Positions 16,840-28,256 of a stretch of DNA of 64,000 nt are shown in pieces; the first letter of the stretch is position 1; each line of letters begins with the position of its first letter. Source of the stretch: Blastococcus colisei (GTDB lineage Bacteria; Actinomycetota; Actinomycetes; Mycobacteriales; Geodermatophilaceae); contig NZ_VFQE01000001.1 of NCBI RefSeq assembly GCF_006717095.1, forward strand, positions 806,001 through 870,000, in the 5' to 3' direction. The position numbers and the translations under genes are program-made. The notes beneath the pieces are model-generated. The model saw nothing but the letters and a program-made list of their open reading frames with translations, made no database searches and was not told where the DNA came from.

Positions 16840-17481
16840 GTGGCGCAGCGCTACTCGTCCCGCCCACAGGTCGGTCCCCCCGAGGCCGGTGCGGAGATCG
16901 AGGGTGCGGACTTCGCCCGGGTCGACTGGTGGGGTGCCGAGCTCGACGGCGTGACGTTCACCCGGTGCCGGTTCGACGATGCCGGGCTGGAGGAGCTGGT
17001 CACCCGGCGCTGCGTGTTCGACCAGTGCGCCCTCACCGGGGTGCGGATGGCCGGCTCCCGGCACCTCGGATCGGCGTTCCTGTCCTGCCGCTTCGACCGG
17101 GCCAGGCTCATCGACGCCACCTGGGAGGGCTGCAAGCTGACCGGCTCGCAGTTCCCGGGCGCCCAGCTGCGGCCGATGACCGCGACCGAGTGCGATTGGA
17201 GCTACGCCTCCCTGCGGGGCGCGGACCTCTCCGCGCTGGTCCTCTCCGGGCAGCGGTTCCGCGAGGCCGACTTCACCGACGCCGACCTGCGCGGGAGCGA
17301 CCTCACGAACGCGGACCTGGACCGGGCCCGCCTGCAGGGCGCGAAGCTGCGCGGCGCCGACCTGAGGGGCACCTCGACGGACGGGATCAACTGGCGCGCG
17401 TTCGAGCTGACCGGCGTCCGGATCGACCTGAGCCAGGCCGTCCAGTTCGCCGCTGCCCACGGCGCCGTCGTGTCGGGCTAA
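16840..17481 (+). CDS. Pentapeptide-repeat protein
   Basis: A 213-residue protein built largely of A(D/N)Lxx repeats forming a right-handed quadrilateral beta-helix. Clear runs include A-D-F-T-D-A-D-L-R-G-S-D-L-T-N-A-D-L and A-K-L-R-G-A-D-L-R-G-T. Earlier coils are irregular, with several Cys-x-F turns (C-R-F-D, C-V-F-D). Some family members (MfpA, Qnr) mimic DNA and protect gyrase from fluoroquinolones, but the sequence alone does not show that here. GTG 16840 starts two bases after purH, so expression with the purine genes is likely. It ends tail-to-tail with the gene at 17478, overlapping by four bases. Confidence 0.8.
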   Translation: MAQRYSSRPQVGPPEAGAEIEGADFARVDWWGAELDGVTFTRCRFDDAGLEELVTRRCVFDQCALTGVRMAGSRHLGSAFLSCRFDRARLIDATWEGCKLTGSQFPGAQLRPMTATECDWSYASLRGADLSALVLSGQRFREADFTDADLRGSDLTNADLDRARLQGAKLRGADLRGTSTDGINWRAFELTGVRIDLSQAVQFAAAHGAVVSG

Positions 17482-18032
17482 CGGGCGTACCGCCGGCGGC
17501 TGACCAGCGCCTTCAGGCTGCCGAGGAGGCCGAGGACGGCGACGGCGATCGCGCACCAGAAGCCCGGCCCGAAGAAGCCGAGGTCCCAGTCGGCGTCCGC
17601 GAGCGGTACCAGGACCCCGGCCGTCACCGCGGCGCTGACCAGCAGCGCCAGCAACCCCAGGAAACGGTGGGACTTCATCGGCAGCCACAGCATCAGGCCG
17701 AGGAGGAAGAGCACCCCGCCGCCGAGCACGATCGCCAGCGGCTGCCACAGGCCGTCGTCGAAGATCCCGCCGAGGTCGTCGAAGCCGTTCCGGACCAGGC
17801 CCCAGCCGGAGATGTCGCCGTCGGCCAGCCAGTCCAGGACCAGGCTGATGGCGGCCGCGATCCCGGCGAGGATCAGCAGCAGACCGCCCAGGCTCTCCGG
17901 CCCGCGGATCGCGACCGGCCGGTCGGAGTAGTCGGGAGCCGTGTCTCCGGCGGGTGCGCGGTCCCGCGAGGGCGGGTAGGCGGTCGCGCCGGCAGGCGAC
18001 GTGCCGGGTCGGTCGGGTTCGCGCTCGGTCAT
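17478..18032 (-). CDS. Four-helix membrane protein with polar N-terminal tail
   Basis: A 184-residue protein. Residues 1-48 are polar (Pro/Arg/Asp-rich), followed by four membrane helices (about 52-70, 95-115, 122-142 and 150-175) and a short basic C-terminus (S-R-R-R-Y-A-R). The ATG at 18032 has GGAGG seven bases upstream. No known family is recognised. Its start lies about 100 bases from the divergent folD remnant promoter, in what would originally have been the purH-folD region. Confidence 0.75.
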   Translation of the reverse strand: MTEREPDRPGTSPAGATAYPPSRDRAPAGDTAPDYSDRPVAIRGPESLGGLLLILAGIAAAISLVLDWLADGDISGWGLVRNGFDDLGGIFDDGLWQPLAIVLGGGVLFLLGLMLWLPMKSHRFLGLLALLVSAAVTAGVLVPLADADWDLGFFGPGFWCAIAVAVLGLLGSLKALVSRRRYAR

Positions 18033-18117
18033 GTGCGTACCTCCGGCGGTCGGGGGGCGCGGGGTGCCCTCTCCTGGCGAGCGTAGGACCGCGCAGTGAT
18101 CCGCGGGGCTTCTCGGG

Positions 18118-18123
18118 CAGACT
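18118..18123 (+). promoter_or_regulatory. -10 box of the former folD promoter
   Basis: CAGACT ends seven bases before the GTG of the folD remnant, the same leaderless geometry as other promoters here. It probably now drives the DUF3017 gene. Confidence 0.5.
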
Positions 18124-18130
18124 GTCCGGT

Positions 18131-18190
18131 GTGCCCGCGACGATCCTCGACGGCAAGGCGACGGCCGCGGCCCGGATTCCCCGACCATGA
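18131..18190 (+). pseudogene. folD: folD remnant: 5' end of methylenetetrahydrofolate dehydrogenase/cyclohydrolase
   Basis: A 19-codon ORF starts with GTG and reads A-T-I-L-D-G-K-A-T-A-A-A from codon 3, which is the conserved N-terminus of actinobacterial FolD (normally ~285 residues). After codon 15 it ends in R-I-P-R-P-stop, and the stop overlaps the DUF3017 start as ATGA. In M. tuberculosis folD (Rv3356c) directly precedes the DUF3017 gene (Rv3355c), so the remnant is exactly where folD should be. An internal deletion of about 270 codons that kept promoter, start and junction explains the layout. It may now serve as a leader ORF for DUF3017. A sequencing or assembly deletion is the alternative. 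Confidence 0.7.
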
Positions 18191-18486
18191 CCCGTCCGCC
18201 GCTCTACGTCCGCCGGCCCTTCCTCGCCGGGCTGCTGCGTCAGCTCCCCCTGCTGGTGGTCCTCGGCTTCGTGGCCACGGGGCTGCTGTTCGTCAGTCTC
18301 GGGCACTGGCGCCAGGGGCTGGTCATCGTCGGTCTGGCCCTCGGCGGTGCGGGCGTCCTGCGGCTTCTCCTGCCGGTGCGACGTGCGGGGTTCCTCGCGG
18401 TGCGCAGCCGGCCGGTGGACTTCGTCCTCATGACGGGCGCCGGTCTCGCGCTCGCCGTCATCGCCCTGATGATCCCGGCCGCCTGA
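18187..18486 (+). CDS. DUF3017 small membrane protein
   Basis: A 99-residue protein with three membrane helices (about residues 18-37, 43-60 and 76-96) separated by short basic loops. It matches the DUF3017 family found next to folD in actinobacteria (Rv3355c in M. tuberculosis). The function is unknown. Its ATG overlaps the stop codon of the folD remnant, implying coupled translation with what is left of folD. Confidence 0.8.
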   Translation: MTRPPLYVRRPFLAGLLRQLPLLVVLGFVATGLLFVSLGHWRQGLVIVGLALGGAGVLRLLLPVRRAGFLAVRSRPVDFVLMTGAGLALAVIALMIPAA

Positions 18487-18545
18487 GGAAGGACCTCGCG
18501 CACGCTCGGGGAGGGGGCCGGTCGGCGGGTACGCCCGTGCGGCGA

Positions 18546-18551
18546 TAGGTT
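18546..18551 (+). promoter_or_regulatory. -10 box of the leaderless mdh promoter
   Basis: TAGGTT fits TANNNT and ends seven bases before the ATG at 18559, deciding that start over an in-frame TTG inside the box. Confidence 0.6.
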
Positions 18552-18558
18552 GACGGCC

Positions 18559-19512
18559 ATGGCAGAGAAGTCGCGGAAGGGCAAGGTCACCGTCGTCGGT
18601 GCCGGTTTCTACGGCTCGACCACTGCACTCCGGCTCGCGGAGTACGACATCTTCGAGACCGTCGTGCTCACCGACATCGTCGAGGGCAAGCCTGAGGGCA
18701 TCGCGCTGGACATGAACCAGTCGCGACCCATCGAGGGCTTCGAGACGAGGGTCGTCGGGGTCGGCGGGGGTTCCTACGAGGGCACCGAGGGTTCCGACGT
18801 CGTCGTCATCACCGCGGGACTCCCGCGCAAGCCCGGCATGAGCCGGATGGACCTCATCGAGACCAACGCGAAGATCGTCCGCTCGGTCGCGGAGAACATC
18901 GCCGCCACCTCACCCGACGCGGTGATCATCGTGGTGTCCAACCCGCTGGACGAGATGACCGCGCTGGCGCAGCTGGCCACCCAGTTCCCGAAGAACCGGG
19001 TGATGGGCCAGGCCGGCATGCTCGACACCGCGCGCTTCAGCAACAACGTGGCCGAGGAGCTCGGCGTCCCGGTGTCCTCCGTGCAGACCCTGACCCTGGG
19101 CTCGCACGGCGACACCATGGTCCCGGTGCCCTCGCGCTGCACCGTCGACGGCAAGCCGCTGTCCGACGTGCTGGCCGCCGACCGCATCGAGCACCTGGTC
19201 GACCGCACCCGCAACGGCGGCGCCGAGGTCGTGGCGCTGCTGAAGACCGGTTCGGCCTACTACGCGCCCTCGGCGGCCGCCGCCCGCATGGCCCGCGCCG
19301 TGATGGAGGACTCCGGCGCGGTCATGCCCGTCTGCGCCTGGGTCGACGGCGAGTACGGGATCAACGGCGTCTACCTGGGCGTCGAGGCCGAGATCGGCCG
19401 ACAGGGTGTCCGGAAGGTCGTCGAGGGCGACCTGTCCGAGAGCGAGCTGGCCGGGCTGCGCGAGGCGGCCGAGGCCGTGCGCGCCAAGCAGGCTGACGTA
19501 GCCGACCTCTGA
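18559..19512 (+). CDS. mdh: Malate dehydrogenase, LDH-like type
   Basis: NAD-dependent malate/oxaloacetate interconversion in the TCA cycle. The 317-residue protein belongs to the LDH-like MDH group. It has the nucleotide loop V-V-G-A-G-F-Y-G-S, the Asp of V-L-T-D-I-V at the end of strand 2 (NAD preference), the mobile loop L-P-R-K-P-G-M-S-R with the Arg that reads the C4 carboxylate (MDH rather than LDH), V-S-N-P-L-D, and the catalytic histidine in G-S-H-G-D-T-M-V-P. It is followed after 38 bases by icd, and both belong to the same pathway as sucCD upstream. Confidence 0.93.
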   Translation: MAEKSRKGKVTVVGAGFYGSTTALRLAEYDIFETVVLTDIVEGKPEGIALDMNQSRPIEGFETRVVGVGGGSYEGTEGSDVVVITAGLPRKPGMSRMDLIETNAKIVRSVAENIAATSPDAVIIVVSNPLDEMTALAQLATQFPKNRVMGQAGMLDTARFSNNVAEELGVPVSSVQTLTLGSHGDTMVPVPSRCTVDGKPLSDVLAADRIEHLVDRTRNGGAEVVALLKTGSAYYAPSAAAARMARAVMEDSGAVMPVCAWVDGEYGINGVYLGVEAEIGRQGVRKVVEGDLSESELAGLREAAEAVRAKQADVADL

Positions 19513-19550
19513 GCCCTTCCGGCTCGGAGCATGTAGAGAGGGACCCGCAC

Positions 19551-20765
19551 GTGGCGAAGATCAAGGTCGAGGGCACCGTCGTCGAGCTCGACGGCGACGA
19601 GATGACCCGGATCATCTGGCAGTTCATCAAGGACCAGCTGATCCTCCCGTACCTCGACGTCAACCTGGAGTACTACGACCTGGGCATCGAGGCGCGGGAC
19701 GCGACCGACGACCAGATCACCGTCGACTCCGCGAACGCCATCAAGAAGCACGGCGTCGGCGTCAAGTGCGCGACGATCACGCCCGACGAGGCGCGCGTCG
19801 AGGAGTTCGGTCTCAAGCGGATGTACCGCTCGCCGAACGGGACGATCCGCAACATCCTCGGCGGTGTCATCTTCCGCGAGCCGATCATCATGGAGAACGT
19901 GCCGCGGCTGGTGCCCGGCTGGACCAAGCCGATCGTCGTCGGCCGCCACGCCTTCGGTGACCAGTACCGTGCCACCGACTTCAAGTTCCCCGGTGAGGGG
20001 ACGCTGACGATCAGCTTCCAGCCGGCCGACGGCTCTGCGCCGATCGAGCACGAGGTGTTCCAGTCGCCCGGCGGCGGTGTCGCGATGGCGATGTACAACC
20101 TCGACGACTCGATCCGCGACTTCGCGCGGGCCTCGATGAACTACGGCCTGCAGCGCGGCTACCCGGTCTACCTCTCGACCAAGAACACGATCCTCAAGGC
20201 CTACGACGGCCGCTTCAAGGACCTGTTCGAGGAGGTCTTCCAGGCCGAGTTCAAGGACAAGTTCGACTCCGCCGGGATCACCTACGAGCACCGGCTGATC
20301 GACGACATGGTGGCCGCGTCCCTGAAGTGGGAGGGCGGCTACGTCTGGGCCTGCAAGAACTACGACGGCGACGTGCAGTCCGACACCGTGGCCCAGGGCT
20401 TCGGCTCGCTCGGCCTCATGACCTCGGTGCTGATGAGCCCCGACGGCCGCACCGTCGAGGCCGAGGCCGCCCACGGCACGGTGACCCGCCACTTCCGGCA
20501 GCACCAGCAGGGCAAGGAGACGTCGACCAACCCGATCGCGTCGATCTTCGCCTGGACCCGAGGCCTCGCCCACCGCGGCAAGCTGGACAACACCCCCGAG
20601 GTGACCCGCTTCGCCGAGACGCTGGAGAAGGTCTGCATCGACACCGTCGAGGGCGGTCAGATGACCAAGGACCTCGCACTGCTGATCTCCAAGGACCAGC
20701 CGTGGCTGACCACCCAGGACTTCCTGGCGGCCATCGACACCAACCTGCAGAAGGCCATGGCCTGA
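19551..20765 (+). CDS. icd: NADP-dependent isocitrate dehydrogenase, homodimeric eukaryote-like type
   Basis: Oxidises isocitrate to 2-oxoglutarate with NADP. At 404 residues it matches the class related to mitochondrial IDH2 and M. tuberculosis Icd1. It opens [19 protein letters not shown] and carries [10 protein letters not shown] (isocitrate-binding Ser and Arg), [10 protein letters not shown], and A-A-H-G-T-V-T-R-H near the coenzyme site. The GTG at 19551 is preceded by GAGAGGGA. A 17-bp hairpin follows the gene. Confidence 0.95.
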   Translation: MAKIKVEGTVVELDGDEMTRIIWQFIKDQLILPYLDVNLEYYDLGIEARDATDDQITVDSANAIKKHGVGVKCATITPDEARVEEFGLKRMYRSPNGTIRNILGGVIFREPIIMENVPRLVPGWTKPIVVGRHAFGDQYRATDFKFPGEGTLTISFQPADGSAPIEHEVFQSPGGGVAMAMYNLDDSIRDFARASMNYGLQRGYPVYLSTKNTILKAYDGRFKDLFEEVFQAEFKDKFDSAGITYEHRLIDDMVAASLKWEGGYVWACKNYDGDVQSDTVAQGFGSLGLMTSVLMSPDGRTVEAEAAHGTVTRHFRQHQQGKETSTNPIASIFAWTRGLAHRGKLDNTPEVTRFAETLEKVCIDTVEGGQMTKDLALLISKDQPWLTTQDFLAAIDTNLQKAMA

Positions 20766-20783
20766 GTGCCCTGAGCTGACCGT

Positions 20784-20820
20784 CGACGGCCCCCTCACCC
20801 ACCGGGTGAGGGGGCCGTCG
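20784..20820 (+). terminator. Terminator hairpin after icd
   Basis: A perfect 17-bp stem with a three-base loop (arms begin CGACGGCCCC and end GGGGCCGTCG), 18 bases after the icd stop and between convergent icd and CAP-domain genes. No T-tract is present. It could act in both directions. Confidence 0.8.
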
Positions 20821-20904
20821 CACGCCCGGAGGTAGGACCACTGCGCATGAGCGTCGTGCCGCGGCCGTCTTCTCGCCGCCACGGCTCCTGCGTGAGGCTC
20901 GGAG

Positions 20905-21810
20905 TCAGCCGAAGAGCTGGGTCCACCAGGGGCCGCCGCCGCCCTGGGCGACGCCCACCCCGAGACGGGTCAGGCCGCAGTCGAGGATGTTCGCCCGGTG
21001 CCCCGAGCTGTTCATCCAGGAGGTCATGACCTCGGCGGCGGACTGCTGGCCCCGGGCGATGTTCTCGGCCCGCGCGGAAACGCCGGCGCGGTCGGCGCGG
21101 TCGAACGGGTCGAGCCCGTCGAGGTTGACGTGGTCGAAGAACCCGCGGTCGCGCATGTCCTCGCTGTGCGCCCGGGCGACCGCGGTCAGCCCGGCGTCCG
21201 CGGAGACGGGTCCGCAGCCGGCGGCCGCCCGCTCGGTGTTCACCAGGGCCAGGACCTGGTCCTCGACGCCACCGGACGCCGGCACCGCGGCAGCAGCCAC
21301 CGGTGCGGGTGCGGGGGCCTCCGGAGCGGGGGCGGGAGGCTCGGGCGACGGGTCAGCGGGCTCGGCAGCCGGCTCGGGAGCGGGCTCGGCAGCCGGCTCC
21401 GGCGGCGCGGCCGGTGCCGAGGTGACCGGGTCGGGCACCGCCGGCGTGGTCGGGAGCGGCGCGCTGAGGGGCGGCGCCGTCGTCGGCGCCCCGGCCGGCG
21501 CGTCGGTCGGCGACGGTGCGGCGGTGGCCTCACCCGTCGTCGAGGAGAACGTCGCGGTCGACGTCAGGCCGGCGAACGCGCGCGAGGACAGAGCCTGCCC
21601 GTCCTGGCCGAGCACCACCGGGGAGTTCGGCCCCGTGCCCGCCATCACCGGGACGGCGAGGACCAGTGCGGTGATCACCGTGCTGAGCGCCGCACTCAGC
21701 GCCAGCCGCGCGCCCCGGTGCCCGGACGCGCGGCGACCGAGCCGCGCCCAGCGGATGAGTGCGCGAGTCATGCGGGCAGTGAGCGGAGGACCCGCAGGGA
21801 CGTGGTGCAC
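20905..21810 (-). CDS. Secreted CAP-domain (SCP/PR1-like, YkwD-type) protein
   Basis: A 301-residue exported protein. An N-terminal basic region is followed by a hydrophobic helix (about residues 37-58), which serves as a signal or anchor. Residues 95-175 are a Pro/Ala/Glu-rich spacer that would span the cell wall. The C-terminal ~120 residues are a CAP domain with V-N-T-E-R-A-A-A-G, H-S-E-D-M, the conserved A-E-N-I-A-R-G and S-S-G-H-R-A-N-I-L motifs, including the two histidines of the CAP cavity. Bacterial YkwD-type CAP proteins have unclear activity. The GTG start has GAGG seven bases upstream; an internal ATG at 21771 is possible. The divergent 221-base region to the CNNM/CBS-protein gene shows no recognisable element. 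Confidence 0.85.
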   Translation of the reverse strand: MHHVPAGPPLTARMTRALIRWARLGRRASGHRGARLALSAALSTVITALVLAVPVMAGTGPNSPVVLGQDGQALSSRAFAGLTSTATFSSTTGEATAAPSPTDAPAGAPTTAPPLSAPLPTTPAVPDPVTSAPAAPPEPAAEPAPEPAAEPADPSPEPPAPAPEAPAPAPVAAAAVPASGGVEDQVLALVNTERAAAGCGPVSADAGLTAVARAHSEDMRDRGFFDHVNLDGLDPFDRADRAGVSARAENIARGQQSAAEVMTSWMNSSGHRANILDCGLTRLGVGVAQGGGGPWWTQLFG

Positions 21811-22031
21811 GGCATAACCTCACGAGAGCGATCGATCACGATTCGTTATCGCGTCGAGACTAACGGTGCGCGCAAGGTGACCGTGAGTCCCCGAGAGAAA
21901 CGTCACGGGCAGCTTCGTGAATCCCCAGGTGGACGCGCCACGGCACCCGCTCGGCACCCCGGCGTCTCGCGACCAGGCACCATGGACGCGACCGCGCCCC
22001 ACCCACCGAAACCCCGAGGAGTACGCCGCCG

Positions 22032-23360
22032 GTGAGCGACGTCTGGCTCAGCATCGTCATGGTCGTCGTCTTCATCATGATCGGCGGTGTCTTCGCCGGA
22101 GCGGAGATCGCTCTGGTCTCCCTGCGCGAGTCGCAGGTCCGCGCCATGGCCGAGGCCGGACGGCGCGGCAAGGCCGTGCAGAAGCTCCTCAGCGATCCCA
22201 ACCAGTTCCTGGCCGCGGTCCAGGTCGGGGTGACCTTCGCCGGGTTCTTCTCGGCCGCATTCGGTGCCAGCACCCTGTCGCAACCCTTCGCCGACTGGCT
22301 GGTCGGCCGGGGGGTGTCGGAAGGCCTGGCCGGCACCCTGGCGCTCGTCCTGGTCACGATCGCCATCAGCTACCTGTCGCTGGTCGTCGGCGAGCTGACG
22401 CCCAAGCGACTGGCCCTGCAGCGGGCCGAGGGGTTCGCGCTGCTCGTCGCCGCCCCGCTGAACGCCATCGCCAAGCTGTCGCGGCCGATCATCTGGCTCC
22501 TCTCCAGATCCACCGACGTCATGGTCCGGCTCTTCGGTGGTGACCCGAAGCAGAGCGGGGAGTCCATCAGTCAGGAGGAGCTGCGCGACCTGGTGGCCGC
22601 GCACGAGTCGCTCAGCAGCGACGAGCGCCGGCTGATCGACGAGGTGTTCAGGGCCGGCGAGCGCGAGGTCCGGGAGGTCATGACTCCCCGGACGGAGGTC
22701 GCGTTCCTCGAGGGCTCGATGACCGCCAGTCGTGCCGCCAAGCTGGTGGCCGACTCCAACTGGTCACGCTTCCCGGTGGCCGGCCGCGACCAGGACGACG
22801 TCGTCGGCTTCGTGCACGTGCGCGACCTCTTCCTGCCCAACCACCCGGCCGGCCGGGCCGCGACCGTCGGCGATCTCGCCCGCGAGGTGAAGCGGCTGCC
22901 CGGTACGGCGGGGGTGTTGACCGCGCTGAGCGAGATGCGGCGGGAGAACCACCACCTGGCGATCGTCGTCGACGAGTACGGCGGCACCGACGGGATCGTC
23001 TCCCTCGAGGACCTCATCGAGGAGGTCATCGGGGAGATCTACGACGAGTACGACGAGGAGGTCGGCCGGGAGGCCGGTCAGCCCCCCGGGGGACCCCGCG
23101 AGGTGGACGGCCTGCTCAACCTGGACGACTTCACCGAGGCCACCGGCCTGCAGCTGCCCGACGGCCCCTACGAGACCGTCGCCGGCTACGTCCTCGCCGA
23201 GCTCGGCCGGCTGCCGGAGACGGGCGACACCGTCGAGGTCGAGGGGCGGTCGCTCTCGGTGGTCGAGCTCGACGGCCGGCGCATCGCCCGGATCCTCGTC
23301 AGCCCCCCGCCGGCACCCACGGACGACGGGGCGGCGGCCGGCGAGAACGCGACGAGCTGA
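22032..23360 (+). CDS. Hemolysin-family CNNM/CorC-type membrane protein with CBS pair
   Basis: Probable divalent-cation (Mg2+/Co2+) transport or homeostasis protein at the membrane. The 442 residues comprise an N-terminal DUF21/CNNM domain with about four membrane segments (residues 5-25, 55-80, 95-118 and 130-150), a pair of CBS domains (about 205-330, containing M-T-P-R-T-E-V and D-E-Y-G-G-T-D-G-I-V), and a C-terminal CorC_HlyC domain. GTG is preceded by a GAGGAG stretch. Most bacterial members labelled hemolysins are not toxins; transport is the better-supported role. It ends before the second inverted-repeat element and is convergent with galE. Confidence 0.87.
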   Translation: MSDVWLSIVMVVVFIMIGGVFAGAEIALVSLRESQVRAMAEAGRRGKAVQKLLSDPNQFLAAVQVGVTFAGFFSAAFGASTLSQPFADWLVGRGVSEGLAGTLALVLVTIAISYLSLVVGELTPKRLALQRAEGFALLVAAPLNAIAKLSRPIIWLLSRSTDVMVRLFGGDPKQSGESISQEELRDLVAAHESLSSDERRLIDEVFRAGEREVREVMTPRTEVAFLEGSMTASRAAKLVADSNWSRFPVAGRDQDDVVGFVHVRDLFLPNHPAGRAATVGDLAREVKRLPGTAGVLTALSEMRRENHHLAIVVDEYGGTDGIVSLEDLIEEVIGEIYDEYDEEVGREAGQPPGGPREVDGLLNLDDFTEATGLQLPDGPYETVAGYVLAELGRLPETGDTVEVEGRSLSVVELDGRRIARILVSPPPAPTDDGAAAGENATS

Positions 23361-23369
23361 GCTCCAGGA

Positions 23370-23436
23370 CCAGGCATAGGAACCTATGCCTGCGGTTCAA
23401 GGGGCTTGGGCCATAGGTAAAGGTTCCTATGCCCGG
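23370..23436. repeat. Paired inverted 26-bp repeat, copy 2 (between convergent genes)
   Basis: Arms 23370-23395 and 23411-23436 are inverted copies (about 21 of 26 matching) around a 15-base loop. They fill the 80-base gap between convergent hemolysin-family and galE genes. All four arms of this and the element at 7791 share the core CCRGGCATAGGWACC. The left arm here is itself nearly palindromic, allowing alternative small hairpins. Confidence 0.8.
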
Positions 23437-23440
23437 GGGG

Positions 23441-24397
23441 TCAGCCGCGAGACCGCGCCACGTCCCAGGCGTCGCGGACGATCCCGACGAGATCGGTGTG
23501 CTTCGGGGTCCAGCCCAGGTCGGACCGGATGCGGTCGCTCGAGGCCACGAGCTGCGCGGGGTCGCCCGCCCGCCGGTCGCCGACGACGACCGGAACGGGG
23601 TGCCCGGTCACCTCGCGCGCGGCGTCGACGACCTCCTGCACAGAGAAGCCGGTGCCGTTGCCCAGGTTGTAGATCCGGTGCTCGCCCTCGGCCGGGGCCG
23701 GCAGGGCCAGCAGGTGCGCGTCGGCGAGGTCCTCGACGTGCACGTAGTCGCGGATGCAGGTGCCGTCGGGCGTCGGGTAGTCCTGGCCGTAGACGGTGAG
23801 CGACTCCCGCCGGCCGGCCGCGACCTGCAACGCGAGCGGGATGAGGTGCGTCTCGGTCGTGTGCCGCTCCCCGAGGCCGTAGGCGGCGCCGGCGACGTTG
23901 AAGTAGCGCAGGCTCACGGCCGCGAACCCGTGGGCGACCGCGTACGAGGTCAGCATGTGGTCGACGGCGAGCTTCGAGGCGCCGTAGGTGTTGGTCGGCC
24001 TCGTCGGTGCGTCCTCACGGATCGGCACCGACTCGGGCTCGCCGTAGGTGGCGGCGGTGGAGGAGAAGACGATCCGGCGGCAGTCGGCCGCGCGCATCGC
24101 CTCCAGCAGCGCCAGCGAGCCGCCCACGTTGGTGTCCCAGTACTCGTGCGGTCGCTGCTGCGAGACGCCGACCAGCGACTTGGCGGCGAAGTGCAGCACC
24201 GCCTCGGGCCGGACGTCGGCCAGCACCGGCGCCGAGTCGTGCAGGGACACCGCCGCCAGGGACGCGCCCTCGGGGACCGCGTCGGCGTGGCCGGTCGACA
24301 GGTCGTCGAGCACCGTCACCTCGTGGCCGTCGGCCAGCAGCGCCGCCGTCACTACGCTGCCGATGTAGCCGGCTCCACCGGCGACGAGTACGCGCAT
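23441..24397 (-). CDS. galE: UDP-glucose 4-epimerase
   Basis: Interconverts UDP-glucose and UDP-galactose for cell-wall and capsule sugars. The 318-residue extended SDR has the NAD loop G-G-A-G-Y-I-G-S at the N-terminus, S-S-T-A-A-T-Y-G with the catalytic serine/threonine, T-Y-G-A-S-K as the Y-x-x-x-K pair (about residues 143-147), and R-Y-F-N-V-A-G-A in the substrate region. The ATG at 24397 follows a TANNNT box on the minus strand, so it is probably leaderless. It is divergent from the aminotransferase gene with 74 bases between. Confidence 0.92.
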   Translation of the reverse strand: MRVLVAGGAGYIGSVVTAALLADGHEVTVLDDLSTGHADAVPEGASLAAVSLHDSAPVLADVRPEAVLHFAAKSLVGVSQQRPHEYWDTNVGGSLALLEAMRAADCRRIVFSSTAATYGEPESVPIREDAPTRPTNTYGASKLAVDHMLTSYAVAHGFAAVSLRYFNVAGAAYGLGERHTTETHLIPLALQVAAGRRESLTVYGQDYPTPDGTCIRDYVHVEDLADAHLLALPAPAEGEHRIYNLGNGTGFSVQEVVDAAREVTGHPVPVVVGDRRAGDPAQLVASSDRIRSDLGWTPKHTDLVGIVRDAWDVARSRG

Positions 24398-24403
24398 GGC
24401 GTC

Positions 24404-24409
24404 ACCCTA
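24404..24409 (-). promoter_or_regulatory. -10 box of the leaderless galE promoter
   Basis: TAGGGT on the minus strand ends six bases before the galE ATG. Confidence 0.55.
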
Positions 24410-24416
24410 GGTGTGA

Positions 24417-27235
<2,819 letters not shown>

Positions 27236-27290
27236 AGCGCCCCGCGCTGCAGCGCGCGCGGACCGAGAGGCCAGGCCCCAGACTCGGGCG

Positions 27291-28256
27291 GTGAGTTCCG
27301 CCGCGCCTCCGGAGCAGTCCGCCGTCCGGACGCCGTGGTGGACCCGGCTGTACTCCCGGTTCGAGGCCACCATCGACGCGCAGCGCCGGCGGCACCACTG
27401 GTTCGACCACCTGGCCCGTGCGGGCGGCCGCTACCAGCGCACCCAGGGCGACCTCATGGCCGCCGGCGTCACCTACTTCGTGTTCCTCGGCCTCTTCCCG
27501 ATGCTCCTGCTGATCGCCTCGGTCATCGGGCTGGTCCTCGCCGGCAACGAGCTGCTGCAGCAGGAACTGTTCGCCGCGATCCGCGACACGTTCCCCGGCT
27601 CCATCGGACAGGAGCTGGTCCGGCAGCTCCGGAGCTCCATCGACGGGGCAGGCTTCATCGGGCTGATCGCGCTGGCGGGTTTCGTCTACGCCGGGCTGCG
27701 GGCCATGGACAAGCTCCGCATCGGCATGGAGCGGATCTGGAAGGGCCACGCCGACGAGCCCCACGTCCTGCGCGACAACCTCCAGGACATCGTGGCGCTG
27801 GTGGCGCTGGGTGCGGTCGGAATGGCGAGTCTGGGCCTCACCGGAGGGATCACCTACGCGACATCGTGGGTTTTCGAGCTGCTCGGGATCGCCGACGAGC
27901 CGGCATTGGCCGTGCTCACCTGGGTGCTGGGCATCGCGCTCGCCATGGCCGCCGACACCCTGGTCCTGCTCTGGTTGTTGCGGGTCGTGCCGTCGGTCAA
28001 CCACCCGTTGCGGCTGCTGCTGCCCGGCGCGCTGTTCGGCGCAGCCGGTGTCGAGGTGCTCAAGCTGATCGGCGGTTTCTACCTGTCCCTGATCTCCGGC
28101 AGCGTCACGGCCTCGGCCTTCGGCGGCGCGGTGGGCCTGCTGGTGTGGATCAACCTGGTGGCCCGCTTCGCGTTCTTCACCGCCGCCTGGACGTCGACCC
28201 TCCGGCGGATCGAGGCGGTGAGCCCGCCCCGGCAGGAGCGTCCGGTGATGGCCTGA
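27291..28256 (+). CDS. YihY/BrkB-family membrane protein (Rv3335c-like)
   Basis: A 321-residue inner-membrane protein with the six-helix YihY/virulence factor BrkB fold: helices near residues 60-85, 120-140, 165-190, 205-230, 240-265 and 270-295. The conserved G-V-T-Y-F-V-F-L-G-L-F-P-M motif lies in the first helix and a Y-A-G-L-R segment in the second. The family is proposed to transport or scramble lipids or other compounds, but function is not firmly known. GTG at 27291. Its last 80 bases overlap, in antisense, the 3' end of the D-Ala-D-Ala carboxypeptidase gene. Confidence 0.85.
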   Translation: MSSAAPPEQSAVRTPWWTRLYSRFEATIDAQRRRHHWFDHLARAGGRYQRTQGDLMAAGVTYFVFLGLFPMLLLIASVIGLVLAGNELLQQELFAAIRDTFPGSIGQELVRQLRSSIDGAGFIGLIALAGFVYAGLRAMDKLRIGMERIWKGHADEPHVLRDNLQDIVALVALGAVGMASLGLTGGITYATSWVFELLGIADEPALAVLTWVLGIALAMAADTLVLLWLLRVVPSVNHPLRLLLPGALFGAAGVEVLKLIGGFYLSLISGSVTASAFGGAVGLLVWINLVARFAFFTAAWTSTLRRIEAVSPPRQERPVMA

